From: Citrobacter youngae
GTDB lineage: Bacteria > Pseudomonadota > Gammaproteobacteria > Enterobacterales > Enterobacteriaceae
DNA length: 64,000 nucleotides
Assembly: GCF_003818115.1 (NCBI RefSeq)
Contig: NZ_RPOI01000003.1
Span: 124,001 to 188,000, forward strand
Direction: 5' to 3'
Positions within the stretch are counted from its first letter, which is position 1. The number at the start of each line of letters is the position of its first letter. Positions 21,310-30,636 of this stretch are shown piece after piece. A program made the translations under genes and the position numbers. The notes under the pieces are model-generated. The model saw only the letters and a list, made by a program, of their open reading frames with translations. It did not search any database and was not told where the DNA came from.

Positions 21310-21819
21310 CTAGCTGGTCGAACCCAGCATGACAACGGGACGTTGGTACTGCGGACCACGGAAAATCTTTTCCGCGATAAACAGCAGCGTTATGGCAGAG
21401 CCAATCGGCAATGGGAGGTAGTTTTGCCCGGCGCTTAAAAGCGGGAATTCCGCCACGGGCTGGTCCCACAGTTCAAGACAGAGATTGGTTCCGTACCAGA
21501 GGATAAACAGGCTTATCGCCACCAGCATAACGTCTGCGATTATCGAGCAATAACGGCGGGAAGCATCACCCAGACGATCAGTCACCATGCTCACTGCGAT
21601 ATGCGAACCTGCGCGATAGCTCACCGCCGCACCAATAAAGGTGAATGTCACCATACAGAGAATGGCGACGGGCTCAGGCCATGACAGAGCGTTATTCAGA
21701 ACATAACGCGCGAATATGCCAATAGGGATAATGGCGACCATGACTAATAATGCGATACCGGCAATCCACATTGATACCCGATAAAGAAAATCCATTACCG
21801 ATGAATAGCATTCACCCAT
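21310..21819 (-). CDS. TRAP transporter small permease (DctQ family)
   Basis: A 169-residue protein with four hydrophobic segments. It carries the DctQ core RYVLNNALSWPEPVAILCMVTFTFIGAAVSYR, in which the Trp-Pro/Ser-Glu-Glu/Pro-like turn is characteristic. The frame allows a GTG at 21828, but the ATG at 21819 stands 8 bp from GAGG and is preferred. DctQ proteins scaffold the large permease and are essential for transport. The gene lies between the receptor gene (62 bp upstream) and the large permease (30 bp downstream) in one operon. Confidence 0.9.
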   Translation of the reverse strand: MGECYSSVMDFLYRVSMWIAGIALLVMVAIIPIGIFARYVLNNALSWPEPVAILCMVTFTFIGAAVSYRAGSHIAVSMVTDRLGDASRRYCSIIADVMLVAISLFILWYGTNLCLELWDQPVAEFPLLSAGQNYLPLPIGSAITLLFIAEKIFRGPQYQRPVVMLGSTS

Positions 21820-21881
21820 AATCATCACCTCGAATTAATCAAAAGATTCAGGCGGAGGGTTGATATCCTCCACCTGATGAA

Positions 21882-22859
21882 TTACTTCACATCCTGAATC
21901 TGTTTGATCAAATCCTGGTGGTCTTTACCGTAATTATCCCGCACTGACTGCGTGGCTTTATAGAAATAGTCCGTATCAATATCGTGGAACTGAACGCCAT
22001 TGGCTTTCATCGTCTCCAGCGATTTCGCATTATAATCCTGCCAAAGTTTGCGTTGCTCTACCTGGGCTTCTTTAGCGAGCTTAATAATGAGATCCTGGTC
22101 TTCTTTTTTCAACTTATCCCATTTAGCTTTCGAGAACAGAAAAAGCTCAGGAATAATAAAATGTTTGCTCCAGGTATAGTTTTTCACGACCGGCAAATAG
22201 TTATGCGCTACAAACGTTGGCGGATTATTCTCCGTACCATCAATAACGCCGGTCTGCATGCCGCTAAAGACTTCACTGACGCCCATGACAACGGAGTTAG
22301 CGCCCATCGCTTTTAAGGTATCCAGCGCTATCGGACTCCCTTGAACGCGGATTTTCATGCCGTGTAAATCTTCCGGTTTCACTACCGGATTTTTGGTGAT
22401 CAGGTTGCGCGTTCCGGCATCCATCCAACCGAGGAACACCAGCCGCGATTTGGTGTTGGCCGTCAGGCGGTCGCCAATCTCCTGACCAATCATGCCGTCG
22501 AGAACCTTATGCAGATGGTCTTCATCACGGAAAATATATGGCAGGGTAAACACGTTAATTTCAGGGAGAATGGCGGCAACCGGCGTCATTGAAACGCGAA
22601 TAATATCGATAGCGCCTAATTGCGCCTGTTCAATCATCTGTTTTTCGTCACCTAACACGCCACCGGGAAAGGTTTTAATCTCCAGACGACCGTCGGTGGC
22701 GGCACTCAGTTTTTCCCCCATATGTTTCACGGCAACAACGTTCGGGTAATCAGCCGGATGCACATCTGCGGCGCGAAAGGTTTGTGCCAGCGTTGCATGA
22801 CTCGCCAGTAATACCGACGCGCCAATACACAGACTTAACAGGTTTTTTGTCAGTTTCAT
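21882..22859 (-). CDS. TRAP transporter periplasmic receptor (DctP family)
   Basis: A 325-residue secreted solute receptor. A signal peptide of about 25 residues ends at SHATLAQ. The DctP-family ligand site is visible: the conserved arginine in GMKIRVQGSPIALDTLKAMGA (about 167-187), which pairs with the substrate carboxylate, and the IDGTENNPPTF loop (about 210-220). It captures an organic anion, most likely a C4-dicarboxylate, sugar acid or similar, and hands it to the membrane subunits. It is the first gene of the operon, with SD AGGA before the ATG. Nothing adjacent reveals the substrate. Confidence 0.92.
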   Translation of the reverse strand: MKLTKNLLSLCIGASVLLASHATLAQTFRAADVHPADYPNVVAVKHMGEKLSAATDGRLEIKTFPGGVLGDEKQMIEQAQLGAIDIIRVSMTPVAAILPEINVFTLPYIFRDEDHLHKVLDGMIGQEIGDRLTANTKSRLVFLGWMDAGTRNLITKNPVVKPEDLHGMKIRVQGSPIALDTLKAMGANSVVMGVSEVFSGMQTGVIDGTENNPPTFVAHNYLPVVKNYTWSKHFIIPELFLFSKAKWDKLKKEDQDLIIKLAKEAQVEQRKLWQDYNAKSLETMKANGVQFHDIDTDYFYKATQSVRDNYGKDHQDLIKQIQDVK

Positions 22860-23237
22860 TTGTCCTTCTCCAGAAGTTCATAATATCCATTAACAGGAAT
22901 AGCTTGCAGAGCAAATGACTGCCGGAATTAAAAATGGGCAGCGTGAAACTTTCTTAACGATGTTACCTGTGCAGACTAACTGGTGTAACAACTTATTTCG
23001 ATGACTGTGTTCACAAAAAACCACAGATGCTCATTATTTTTAGCACACTGTTTCATTTTTGCAATGCAGATCGTTTTATTGATAAAAAAGCAACGCAAAG
23101 AAGGCAATTTGATACTAATTACCCGCGTGAGCATTTCAATAAAAATAAAACACCAATATTTCGAGGGAATATCTTTCGAATGAAAAAGAGAAATGCAGGA
23201 TGGTATTAACGCCATCCTGCAGAAGAGAAGTTGAGGA
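22860..23237. promoter_or_regulatory. Intergenic region holding the TRAP promoter and mgtA terminator
   Basis: 378 bp with no credible gene. The part next to the TRAP receptor must contain its promoter (minus strand), but I see no strong operator. The other end holds the mgtA terminator hairpin. Short overlapping reading frames here are AT-rich and lack ribosome sites. Confidence 0.55.
23193..23221 (-). terminator. Rho-independent terminator of mgtA
   Basis: A perfect 10-bp stem TGCAGGATGG / CCATCCTGCA (23194-23203 and 23212-23221). On the minus strand it is followed by a T-rich run (TTTCTCTTTTTC). Confidence 0.88.
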
Positions 23238-25946
23238 TTACTGCCAGCCGTAGCGGCGGCTATAAAAACCTTTCACAAGCTGGGTTAATGTCATGTAACC
23301 CGCCAGAATCGCAACCAGCCACGGGAAGTAGCTCAGCGGCAGCGCCTGCAATTGCAGATAGCTGGCCAGCGGTGAGAACGGCAACGCAATGCCCACCACC
23401 ATTACCACCAGCGTCATCAGCATCAGCGGCCATGCGGCGCGGCTTTGGATGAACGGCACGCGACGGGTACGGATCATATGCACAATCAGCGTTTGCGACA
23501 GCAGACCCACCACAAACCAGCCAGACTGGAACAATGTCTGATGTTCAGGCGTATTGGCATGGAAGACGAACCACATCAGGCAGAAAGTCAGAATGTCAAA
23601 GATCGAGCTGATCGGTCCAAAGAAGATCATAAAGCGGCCCAACTCGGCGGGATTCCAGCGCTGCGGCTTTTTGATCTGCTCTTCGTCGACGTTATCAAAC
23701 GGAATCGCCACCTGGGATACATCGTACAGCAGGTTCTGAATCAGTAAGTGCAGCGGCAACATCGGCAGGAACGGTAAAAAGGCGCTCGCCACCAGCACGC
23801 TAAACACATTACCGAAGTTAGAACTGGCCGTCATTTTAATGTACTTCAGCATGTTAGAAAAAGTACGGCGTCCTTCGATCACCCCTTCTTCCAGCACCAT
23901 CAGGCTCTTTTCCAGCAGAATGATATCTGCCGCTTCACGGGCAATATCAACCGCACCATCAACGGAGATACCAATGTCCGCCGCGCGCAGCGCCGGGGCG
24001 TCGTTAATGCCATCGCCCATAAAGCCGACCACATGACCTTCACGCTTGAGCAGTGTGACAATGCGCTCTTTGTGCATTGGCGTCAGGCGGGCAAACAACG
24101 TGGTGCGCTGGGCAAGTCGGGCCAGCTCGTCGTCGCTTAACCCTTCAATGCTGCTGCCGATAACCACATCACCTGCATCCAGACCCACTTCATGACACAC
24201 TTTCGCCGCAACCAGTTCGCTGTCACCGGTGAGAATTTTCACCGTAATACCGCTGGCTTTCAGCGCTTTCAGCGCCGGGGCGGTCGTTTCTTTCGGCGGA
24301 TCGAGGAACGCGATATACCCTTCGAGGATCAGATCGGATTCATCAATACGCTGATAGTCCCCTTCACGCGCAGGCAGGTATTTGGTTGCCACCGCCACCA
24401 CACGCAACCCCTGACGATTCAGCGTATCGGTAACGCGTTTCACCCGACGCAGCATGTTGTCATCTAACGGGACAATCTCACCGTTATGGCGCACCTGGGT
24501 GCAAACGCTGAGGATCTCCTGCAGCGCGCCTTTACATACCAGTTGGTGCACATCGGTTTCTTCAGCGACCACCACCGACATGCGGCGGCGTTCGAAATCA
24601 AACGGGATCTCATCGATTTTTTGCCAACGGGTAGAGAGCCGGCGGGCGGATTCTTCGTCCACGCCTTCCAGCACTGCCGTATCCAGCAGATTCTTCAGCC
24701 CGGTCTGATAGTGGCTGTTCAGCCACGCGGAATGCAGGACATGTTCGCTGGGCTTGCCGGAGATATCGGTATGATTCTCCAGCACTATTTTATCTTGTGT
24801 CAGCGTGCCGGTTTTATCGGTACACAGAATATCCATCGCGCCAAAGTTCTGGATAGCGTCGAGGTGTTTGACGATGACCTTCTGTTTTGACAGCTTCACC
24901 GCCCCACGCGCCAGCGTCGAGGTGACGATCATCGGCAGCATTTCTGGAGTAAGTCCCACCGCCACAGACAGGGCAAACAGCGCCGCTTCCCACCAGTCAC
25001 CTTTGGTGTAGCCATTGATGATAAGCACGATGGGCGCCATCACCAGCATAAAGCGGATCAGCAGCATGCTGACGCGGCTGATCCCTTTCTGGAAGGCATT
25101 CTGCTCGCTTTCCTGCTCGCTGACGCGGCCCGCCAGTTGCCCGAACCAGGTATTGGCCCCGGTCGCAATCACGATGGCCTGCGCCGTGCCGCTCACCACA
25201 TTGGTGCCCATAAAGCACAGGGTATCGCATTCCAGCGGGTTGCTTTGCTGCGGGTCGCGGCTGGTTGCAACTTTCTCCACCGGCAACGATTCGCCGGTCA
25301 GTGAAGCCTGGGCCACGAACAGATCGCGCGCCTGCACCACGCGCAGATCGGCTGGGATCATATCCCCTGCTGCCAGCTTAATAATATCGCCAGGCACCAA
25401 CTGGTCGATCGGCAGTTCAACCCAGCCGTTCTCCCCTTTCTCGTTGATGACGCGCAGCACCGTAGCAGTGTTGCTGACCATCGCTTTCAACGCATCCGCC
25501 GCTTTGGTGGAACGCGCCTCCTGGACAAAATTCAGCAGCGTGGAGATGACAACCATCAAGGCGATAACGCCCGCGGCAAACAGATCCTCGGTGGCATAAG
25601 AAATGCCGCCTAAAATAGTCAGCAGAATATTAAACGGGTTGCGGTAGCAGACCCACAGGTGTACCCACCATGGCGACGGCTTCTGCGCCGGTAGCTGGTT
25701 CTCGCCATGTAACTCGCGAGCGTTTTCCACTTCTGCGGCGTTCAATCCTTCCGGGTGCGCGCCAAACGTTTTCCACAGCGCTTCTTCGTCCATCAGCGCC
25801 ATTTTCAGGCAATGTTCGCTCAGCGAAGGCGGGATCGGCGTGCTAGCGACGGTCTGCGCATTGGGTAGCGGATCGCGATGCACCAGACGATGCGGTAAAT
25901 GGCGGTTTAGCCGGGCAAACAGCTGGCGAGTAATATTTTTGAACAT
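23238..25946 (-). CDS. mgtA: MgtA, P-type Mg2+-importing ATPase
   Basis: A 902-residue P3B-type ATPase that imports Mg2+ when the cation is scarce. The phosphorylated aspartate is in CTDKTGTLTQDK (about 376-387). The TGES actuator loop (LTGESLPVEK, about 214-223), the ILTGDSE and GDGINDAPALRAADIG (about 640-655) hinge motifs and ten membrane segments are all present. The N-terminus (MFKNITRQLFARLNRHLP) matches the amphipathic tail of enterobacterial MgtA. A 270-nt leader with the MgtL peptide, a PhoP box and a -10 box lie upstream. It is divergent from treR, as in E. coli. Confidence 0.98.
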   Translation of the reverse strand: MFKNITRQLFARLNRHLPHRLVHRDPLPNAQTVASTPIPPSLSEHCLKMALMDEEALWKTFGAHPEGLNAAEVENARELHGENQLPAQKPSPWWVHLWVCYRNPFNILLTILGGISYATEDLFAAGVIALMVVISTLLNFVQEARSTKAADALKAMVSNTATVLRVINEKGENGWVELPIDQLVPGDIIKLAAGDMIPADLRVVQARDLFVAQASLTGESLPVEKVATSRDPQQSNPLECDTLCFMGTNVVSGTAQAIVIATGANTWFGQLAGRVSEQESEQNAFQKGISRVSMLLIRFMLVMAPIVLIINGYTKGDWWEAALFALSVAVGLTPEMLPMIVTSTLARGAVKLSKQKVIVKHLDAIQNFGAMDILCTDKTGTLTQDKIVLENHTDISGKPSEHVLHSAWLNSHYQTGLKNLLDTAVLEGVDEESARRLSTRWQKIDEIPFDFERRRMSVVVAEETDVHQLVCKGALQEILSVCTQVRHNGEIVPLDDNMLRRVKRVTDTLNRQGLRVVAVATKYLPAREGDYQRIDESDLILEGYIAFLDPPKETTAPALKALKASGITVKILTGDSELVAAKVCHEVGLDAGDVVIGSSIEGLSDDELARLAQRTTLFARLTPMHKERIVTLLKREGHVVGFMGDGINDAPALRAADIGISVDGAVDIAREAADIILLEKSLMVLEEGVIEGRRTFSNMLKYIKMTASSNFGNVFSVLVASAFLPFLPMLPLHLLIQNLLYDVSQVAIPFDNVDEEQIKKPQRWNPAELGRFMIFFGPISSIFDILTFCLMWFVFHANTPEHQTLFQSGWFVVGLLSQTLIVHMIRTRRVPFIQSRAAWPLMLMTLVVMVVGIALPFSPLASYLQLQALPLSYFPWLVAILAGYMTLTQLVKGFYSRRYGWQ

Positions 25947-26214
25947 AGGCAGTCCCTCTGCACCAGTATAAGCGGGCGCAGTAAATCCTTCAGGCGTGGC
26001 AAAGCCTTGCCTGGTGGCAATTTTAAAATCACAACAGGGACGTCAGAACGTCACTGTCTTACAGCTCCGGTAAGACAGTGAAAACAGGCTTACCGGAGAG
26101 GGGGGGTTCTCCATTTAGGGAGAGGGGTGGGATCGGGATCCATATAGCCTCCGGTAAGTGAATGATAAGCGCTGCGGATTATACGCAGAAAACCATAAGG
26201 TTTGTGACAATTAT
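25947..26214 (-). ncRNA. mgtA 5' leader (Mg2+-responsive RNA)
   Basis: The distance from the predicted transcription start (about 26214) to the mgtA ATG is about 268 nt, almost the length of the Salmonella and E. coli leaders that sense Mg2+ and proline limitation. Complementary GC-rich segments are visible: TTACCGGAG and CTCCGGTAA copies at 26041-26070, 26088-26099 and 26148-26157 can form alternative hairpins around the mgtL frame. The folding itself is inferred. Confidence 0.8.
26090..26143 (-). CDS. mgtL: MgtL, proline-rich leader peptide of mgtA
   Basis: The 17-residue peptide MDPDPTPLPKWRTPPLR has an AGG-containing site upstream. Translation speed through the prolines and the Asp-Pro repeats sets the fold of the leader and whether RNA polymerase reaches mgtA. 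The N-terminal DPDPTPLP motif agrees with E. coli and Salmonella MgtL. The C-terminal end differs and adds a Pro-Pro pair, giving five prolines in total before the terminal TPPLR plus its two. That may raise sensitivity to proline limitation. Confidence 0.92.
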   Translation of the reverse strand: MDPDPTPLPKWRTPPLR

Positions 26215-26220
26215 GGCGGT

Positions 26221-26255
26221 ATGATACAGCATGGAAACTAAACCAAACGTATACA
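26221..26255 (-). promoter_or_regulatory. PhoP-dependent mgtA promoter
   Basis: Reading on the minus strand, the PhoP box is TGTATA-CGTTT-GGTTTA (26255-26239), one mismatch from the tandem (T/G)GTTTA consensus. It is followed after 12 bp by the -10 hexamer TATCAT (26226-26221). This spacing matches known PhoP-activated promoters without a -35 element. Confidence 0.88.
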
Positions 26256-26363
26256 CATCGCCTGAAGGGTGAACGGTTTAAAGCAGACTTTCCCCATTGC
26301 ACTCCACATGGGTAAAGTTACTCTCTTTGATATAACTGAAAAAGTGCGCAACGGGAAAACAGG

Positions 26364-27311
26364 ATGCAAAATCGGCTGACTATTAAAGACATCGCCCGCT
26401 TAAGCGGTGTGGGGAAATCAACGGTTTCCCGTGTGCTCAACAACGAAAGCGGCGTTAGCGAACGCACCCGTGAACGTGTTGAAGCAGTGATGAATCAGCA
26501 CGGTTTCTCCCCTTCCCGCTCCGCACGTGCCATGCGTGGGCAAAGCGACAAAGTCGTGGCGATTATCGTCACGCGTCTGGACTCACTTTCGGAAAATCTC
26601 GCCGTGCAGACCATGCTACCCGCCTTTTATGAGCAGGGTTATGATCCGATTATGATGGAAAGCCAGTTCTCACCTGAACTGGTAGAAGAACATCTGGGAA
26701 TGCTCAAACGTCGCAACATTGATGGCGTCGTGTTGTTTGGTTTTACCGGCGTAACGGAAACCATGCTCACCTCCTGGCAGGACTCTCTGGTTCTGCTGGC
26801 CAGGGATGCCAAAGGCTTTGCCTCCGTCTGTTATGACGACGAAGGCGCCATTCATACCCTGATGCAGCGTCTGTACGATCGCGAACATCGTCATATCAGT
26901 TTCCTTGGCGTCCCCCATAGCGACGTGACCACCGGTAAGCGCCGTCATGAGGCCTACCTGACCTTCTGCAAGAAACATAAGCTGCATCCTGTCGCTGCTC
27001 TGCCTGGTCTGGCCATGAAACAGGGCTATGAGCATGCCGCCGATGTCATTACGCCGGAAACAACTGCGTTAGTCTGTGCGACGGACACGCTTGCCCTTGG
27101 CGTCAGCAAATATCTGCAGGAACAGCGAATCGACAACCTGCAACTGGCAAGCGTCGGTAATACGCCGCTGATGAAATTCCTCCATCCGGAAATCATCACT
27201 GTCGATCCCGGCTACGCTGAAGCCGGACGGCAAGCGGCCTCGCAGCTGATCGAACAGATCAACGGCCGTAGCGAACCACGACAAATCGTTATTCCCGCCA
27301 CCCTCTCCTGA
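26364..27311 (+). CDS. treR: TreR, trehalose operon repressor
   Basis: A 315-residue LacI/GalR-family repressor. The N-terminal helix-turn-helix and hinge are standard (LTIKDIARLSGVGKSTVSRVLNNESGVSERTRERVEAVMNQ, residues 4-44). The C-terminal domain binds trehalose-6-phosphate as inducer and trehalose as anti-inducer in E. coli. The full-length match to E. coli TreR is clear, including MKFLHPEIITVDPGYAEAGR. It is divergent from mgtA and precedes treBC. A 12-bp palindrome in the treR-treB gap is the expected operator. Confidence 0.97.
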   Translation: MQNRLTIKDIARLSGVGKSTVSRVLNNESGVSERTRERVEAVMNQHGFSPSRSARAMRGQSDKVVAIIVTRLDSLSENLAVQTMLPAFYEQGYDPIMMESQFSPELVEEHLGMLKRRNIDGVVLFGFTGVTETMLTSWQDSLVLLARDAKGFASVCYDDEGAIHTLMQRLYDREHRHISFLGVPHSDVTTGKRRHEAYLTFCKKHKLHPVAALPGLAMKQGYEHAADVITPETTALVCATDTLALGVSKYLQEQRIDNLQLASVGNTPLMKFLHPEIITVDPGYAEAGRQAASQLIEQINGRSEPRQIVIPATLS

Positions 27312-27351
27312 TTGCTTTCTGAGCACTAATTTGTGATCTTCACTGCGTTTC

Positions 27352-27363
27352 GGGAACGTTCCC
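27352..27363 (+). promoter_or_regulatory. TreR operator before treB
   Basis: GGGAACGTTCCC is a perfect 12-bp palindrome with the central CG pair typical of LacI-family operators, 105 bp before the treB start. A TGTGATC half-site at 27332-27338 may belong to CRP, though its second half is poor. Confidence 0.85.
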
Positions 27364-27468
27364 ATTTTTAAATATTCACCGACGATATACTCTGGCACCA
27401 ACAACGAGACAGCTGCCGGATGACGTCGCAAAAGCGTCTAATCCGACCTACGGGGAACACACGTCATC

Positions 27469-28887
27469 ATGAGCAAAGTAAAACAAGCGGATATCGACCG
27501 GCTGATTGAGCTGGTAGGCGGGCGCGACAATATCGCCACGGTGAGTCACTGCATTACGCGCCTGCGTTTTGTGTTGAATCAACCCGCGAATGCCAGACCC
27601 AAAGAGATCGAACAGCTACCGATGGTCAAAGGCTGCTTCACCAACGCCGGGCAGTTTCAGGTAGTGATTGGCACCGAGGTGGGCGATTACTACAAAGCGC
27701 TGCTGGCGACAACCGGACAGGCCAGTGCCGACAAAGAGCAGGCGAAAAAAGCGGCGCGGCAGAATATGAAATGGCACGAACAGCTGATTTCTCATTTTGC
27801 GGAGATCTTCTTCCCGTTGCTGCCCGCGCTAATTAGCGGCGGTTTGATCTTAGGTTTCCGTAACGTGATCGGCGATCTACCGATGAGCAACGGCCAGACG
27901 CTGGCGCAGATGCATCCTTCGCTGAAAACCCTTTACGACTTCCTGTGGCTGATTGGCGAGGCGATCTTCTTCTATCTGCCGGTCGGGATCTGCTGGTCGG
28001 CAGTGAAAAAAATGGGCGGTACGCCGATCCTCGGTATTGTGCTGGGCGTAACCCTGGTTTCACCGCAACTGATGAACGCCTATTTGCTCGGTCAGCAGGT
28101 GCCGGAGGTGTGGAACTTCGGTCTGTTCAGCATTGAGAAAGTGGGCTACCAGGCACAGGTTATTCCGGCGTTACTGGCCGGGCTGGCGCTCGGGTTTATT
28201 GAAACGCGCATGAAACGCATCGTGCCGGATTATCTGTATCTGGTGATCGTCCCGGTGTGCTCGCTGATCCTTGCGGTATTCCTTGCGCACGCCTTTATCG
28301 GTCCGTTTGGCCGCATGATCGGCGATGGTGTCGCGTTTGCGGTCCGTCATCTGCTGACCGGTAGTTTTGCCCCGATCGGCGCGGCGTTGTTCGGCTTCCT
28401 GTACGCCCCGCTGGTGATCACCGGCGTGCATCAGACTACGCTTGCCATCGACATGCAGATGATTCAGAGCATGGGCGGCACGCCGGTATGGCCGCTGATC
28501 GCGCTGTCGAATATCGCTCAGGCCTCTGCGGTGGTGGGCATCATTATCTCCAGTCGCAAACACAACGAACGTGAAATCTCAGTCCCTGCAGCCATCTCCG
28601 CGTATCTCGGGGTCACTGAACCGGCAATGTACGGCATCAACCTGAAATACCGCTTCCCGATGCTGTGCGCGATGATCGGCTCCGGTCTCGCCGGACTGCT
28701 GTGCGGCCTGAACGGAGTGCTGGCAAACGGGATTGGCGTCGGCGGTTTGCCGGGCATCCTCTCCATCCAGCCGACCTACTGGCAGGTATTTGGCATGGCG
28801 ATGGTCATTGCGATTGTTATCCCAATGATACTGACCTCATTTGTTTACCAGCGTAAATACCGTCTGGGCACATTACAAATTATCTAA
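27469..28887 (+). CDS. treB: TreB, trehalose-specific PTS EIIBC permease
   Basis: A 472-residue PTS permease that takes up trehalose and phosphorylates it to trehalose-6-phosphate. The N-terminal EIIB domain (about 1-90) holds the phosphorylated cysteine in VSHCITRLRFVL (Cys at about 28). The EIIC domain (about 110-470) has about ten membrane segments and the glucose-superfamily signature GVTEPAMYGINLKYRFP near 383-399. It lacks an EIIA domain and uses the glucose EIIA (Crr), as in E. coli. It is followed by treC after about 50 bp. Control is by TreR and probably CRP. Confidence 0.97.
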   Translation: MSKVKQADIDRLIELVGGRDNIATVSHCITRLRFVLNQPANARPKEIEQLPMVKGCFTNAGQFQVVIGTEVGDYYKALLATTGQASADKEQAKKAARQNMKWHEQLISHFAEIFFPLLPALISGGLILGFRNVIGDLPMSNGQTLAQMHPSLKTLYDFLWLIGEAIFFYLPVGICWSAVKKMGGTPILGIVLGVTLVSPQLMNAYLLGQQVPEVWNFGLFSIEKVGYQAQVIPALLAGLALGFIETRMKRIVPDYLYLVIVPVCSLILAVFLAHAFIGPFGRMIGDGVAFAVRHLLTGSFAPIGAALFGFLYAPLVITGVHQTTLAIDMQMIQSMGGTPVWPLIALSNIAQASAVVGIIISSRKHNEREISVPAAISAYLGVTEPAMYGINLKYRFPMLCAMIGSGLAGLLCGLNGVLANGIGVGGLPGILSIQPTYWQVFGMAMVIAIVIPMILTSFVYQRKYRLGTLQII

Positions 28888-28936
28888 CTTTTCTTCGGGG
28901 CGCAGTTGCGCCCCAGCGTATTTCCAGGAAACAACC

Positions 28937-30589
28937 ATGACTATTCCACACTGGTGGCAAAACGGCGTTATCTATCAGGTTTACCCCAAGAGTTTTCAGG
29001 ACACCACCGGCAGCGGCACCGGCGATTTACGCGGCGTGACCCAGCGTCTCGACTATCTGCAAAAGCTGGGTGTCGATGCCATCTGGCTGACGCCGTTCTA
29101 TATTTCGCCGCAGGTTGATAACGGCTACGACGTCGCGGATTACCTGTCTGTCGATCCGGCCTACGGTACGCTGGAAGATTTTGACGAACTGGTGGCGCAG
29201 GCGAAAGCGCGCGGTATCCGTATTATTCTCGATATGGTGTTTAACCACACCTCAACCCAGCATGCGTGGTTTCGTGAGGCGCTGGATAAAGACAGCCCGT
29301 ATCGCCAGTTTTATCTCTGGCGTGACGGTACGCCAGGCAGTACACCGAACAACTGGCGTTCCAAATTTGGCGGCAGCGCCTGGGGCTGGCACGCCGCAAG
29401 CGAGCAGTATTATCTGCACCTCTTTGCTCCTGAACAGGCAGACCTGAACTGGGAGAACCCGGCGGTACGCGCCGAGCTGAAAAAAGTGTGCGAATTCTGG
29501 GCCGATCGCGGCGTGGACGGGTTACGACTCGATGTGGTGAATCTTATCTCTAAAGATCAGAGCTTCCCGAACGATCCCGACGGCGATGGACGCCGTTTTT
29601 ATACCGATGGCCCGCGCGCGCATGCGTTTTTACGCGAGATGAACCGCGACGTCTTCACGCCACGCGGCCTGATGACTGTGGGAGAAATGTCATCCACTAC
29701 GCTGGAAAACTGCCAGCAGTACGCCGCACTCGATGGCAGCGAACTGTCGATGACCTTTAACTTTCACCACCTGAAAGTGGATTACCCCAACGGTGAGAAG
29801 TGGACGTTAGCCAAACCCGACTATGTGGCGCTGAAAACCCTGTTCCGCCACTGGCAGCAGGGCATGCACAATCAGGCCTGGAACGCGTTGTTCTGGTGTA
29901 ACCACGATCAGCCGCGCATCGTGTCGCGTTTTGGCGATGAAGGTAAATACCGCATTCCGTCGGCCAAAATGCTGGCGATGGTGCTGCACGGTATGCAGGG
30001 CACGCCCTATATCTACCAGGGGGAAGAGATCGGCATGACTAACCCGCACTTCAGCCAGATTACCGATTATCGCGATGTGGAAAGCCATAACATGTTTGCC
30101 GAACTGAACGGTCAGGGGCGAGATGCCGACGAACTGCTGGCGATCCTCGCCAGTAAATCCCGCGATAACAGCCGCACGCCGATGCAGTGGGATGCCAGCC
30201 AACACGCGGGCTTCACCGAAGGCGAGCCGTGGATCAATCTGTGTGACAACGCGGCGGAGATCAACGTGGCGGCAGCGCTGAACGATACCGACTCGGTGTT
30301 CTATGCCTATCAGAGGCTGATCGCACTGCGCAAAACGGAGCCGGTTATCACCTGGGGCGACTATCAGGATCTGTTACCGGACAGCCCGCACATATGGTGC
30401 TATCAGCGCGAGTGGCAAGGGCAGCGACTGCTGGTCATTGCCAATCTGAGCGATACCTTCCAACGCTGGCAGCCGCCCCATACCGGGGGAAACTGGCAGG
30501 TGCTGATGCACAACTATGCCGAGGTCGCCAGCCAACCCGCAGACATGACGCTACGTCCTTTCGAAGCCGTCTGGTGGGTGCAAAAATAG
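28937..30589 (+). CDS. treC: TreC, trehalose-6-phosphate hydrolase
   Basis: A 550-residue GH13 enzyme splitting trehalose-6-phosphate into glucose and glucose-6-phosphate in the cytoplasm. GH13 regions are clear: DMVFNHTS (about 98-105), the nucleophile in GLRLDVVN (about 195-202), the acid/base Glu in VGEMSS (about 251) and NHDQPR (about 317). The open frame starts at 28841 inside treB, but the ATG at 28937 (MTIPHWWQNGVIYQ) behind CAGGAAAC gives the family start. It is the second gene of the treBC operon. Confidence 0.97.
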   Translation: MTIPHWWQNGVIYQVYPKSFQDTTGSGTGDLRGVTQRLDYLQKLGVDAIWLTPFYISPQVDNGYDVADYLSVDPAYGTLEDFDELVAQAKARGIRIILDMVFNHTSTQHAWFREALDKDSPYRQFYLWRDGTPGSTPNNWRSKFGGSAWGWHAASEQYYLHLFAPEQADLNWENPAVRAELKKVCEFWADRGVDGLRLDVVNLISKDQSFPNDPDGDGRRFYTDGPRAHAFLREMNRDVFTPRGLMTVGEMSSTTLENCQQYAALDGSELSMTFNFHHLKVDYPNGEKWTLAKPDYVALKTLFRHWQQGMHNQAWNALFWCNHDQPRIVSRFGDEGKYRIPSAKMLAMVLHGMQGTPYIYQGEEIGMTNPHFSQITDYRDVESHNMFAELNGQGRDADELLAILASKSRDNSRTPMQWDASQHAGFTEGEPWINLCDNAAEINVAAALNDTDSVFYAYQRLIALRKTEPVITWGDYQDLLPDSPHIWCYQREWQGQRLLVIANLSDTFQRWQPPHTGGNWQVLMHNYAEVASQPADMTLRPFEAVWWVQK

Positions 30590-30604
30590 CTTGCAATTGG
30601 TTTT

Positions 30605-30636
30605 GAGCCCGGTACGTATAGCGCTATCGGGCTTCA
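30605..30636 (+). terminator. Possible terminator or degenerate REP after treC
   Basis: Inverted repeat GAGCCCG...CGGGCTTC with inner GTACGTATAGCGCTAT, followed by non-T-rich sequence. It may be a degenerate REP rather than a true terminator. Confidence 0.45.

Noticed and set aside
22976-23215. Several short frames in the gap between the TRAP operon and mgtA
   Set aside because: They overlap each other on both strands, are AT-rich, and one includes the mgtA terminator hairpin. No ribosome sites.
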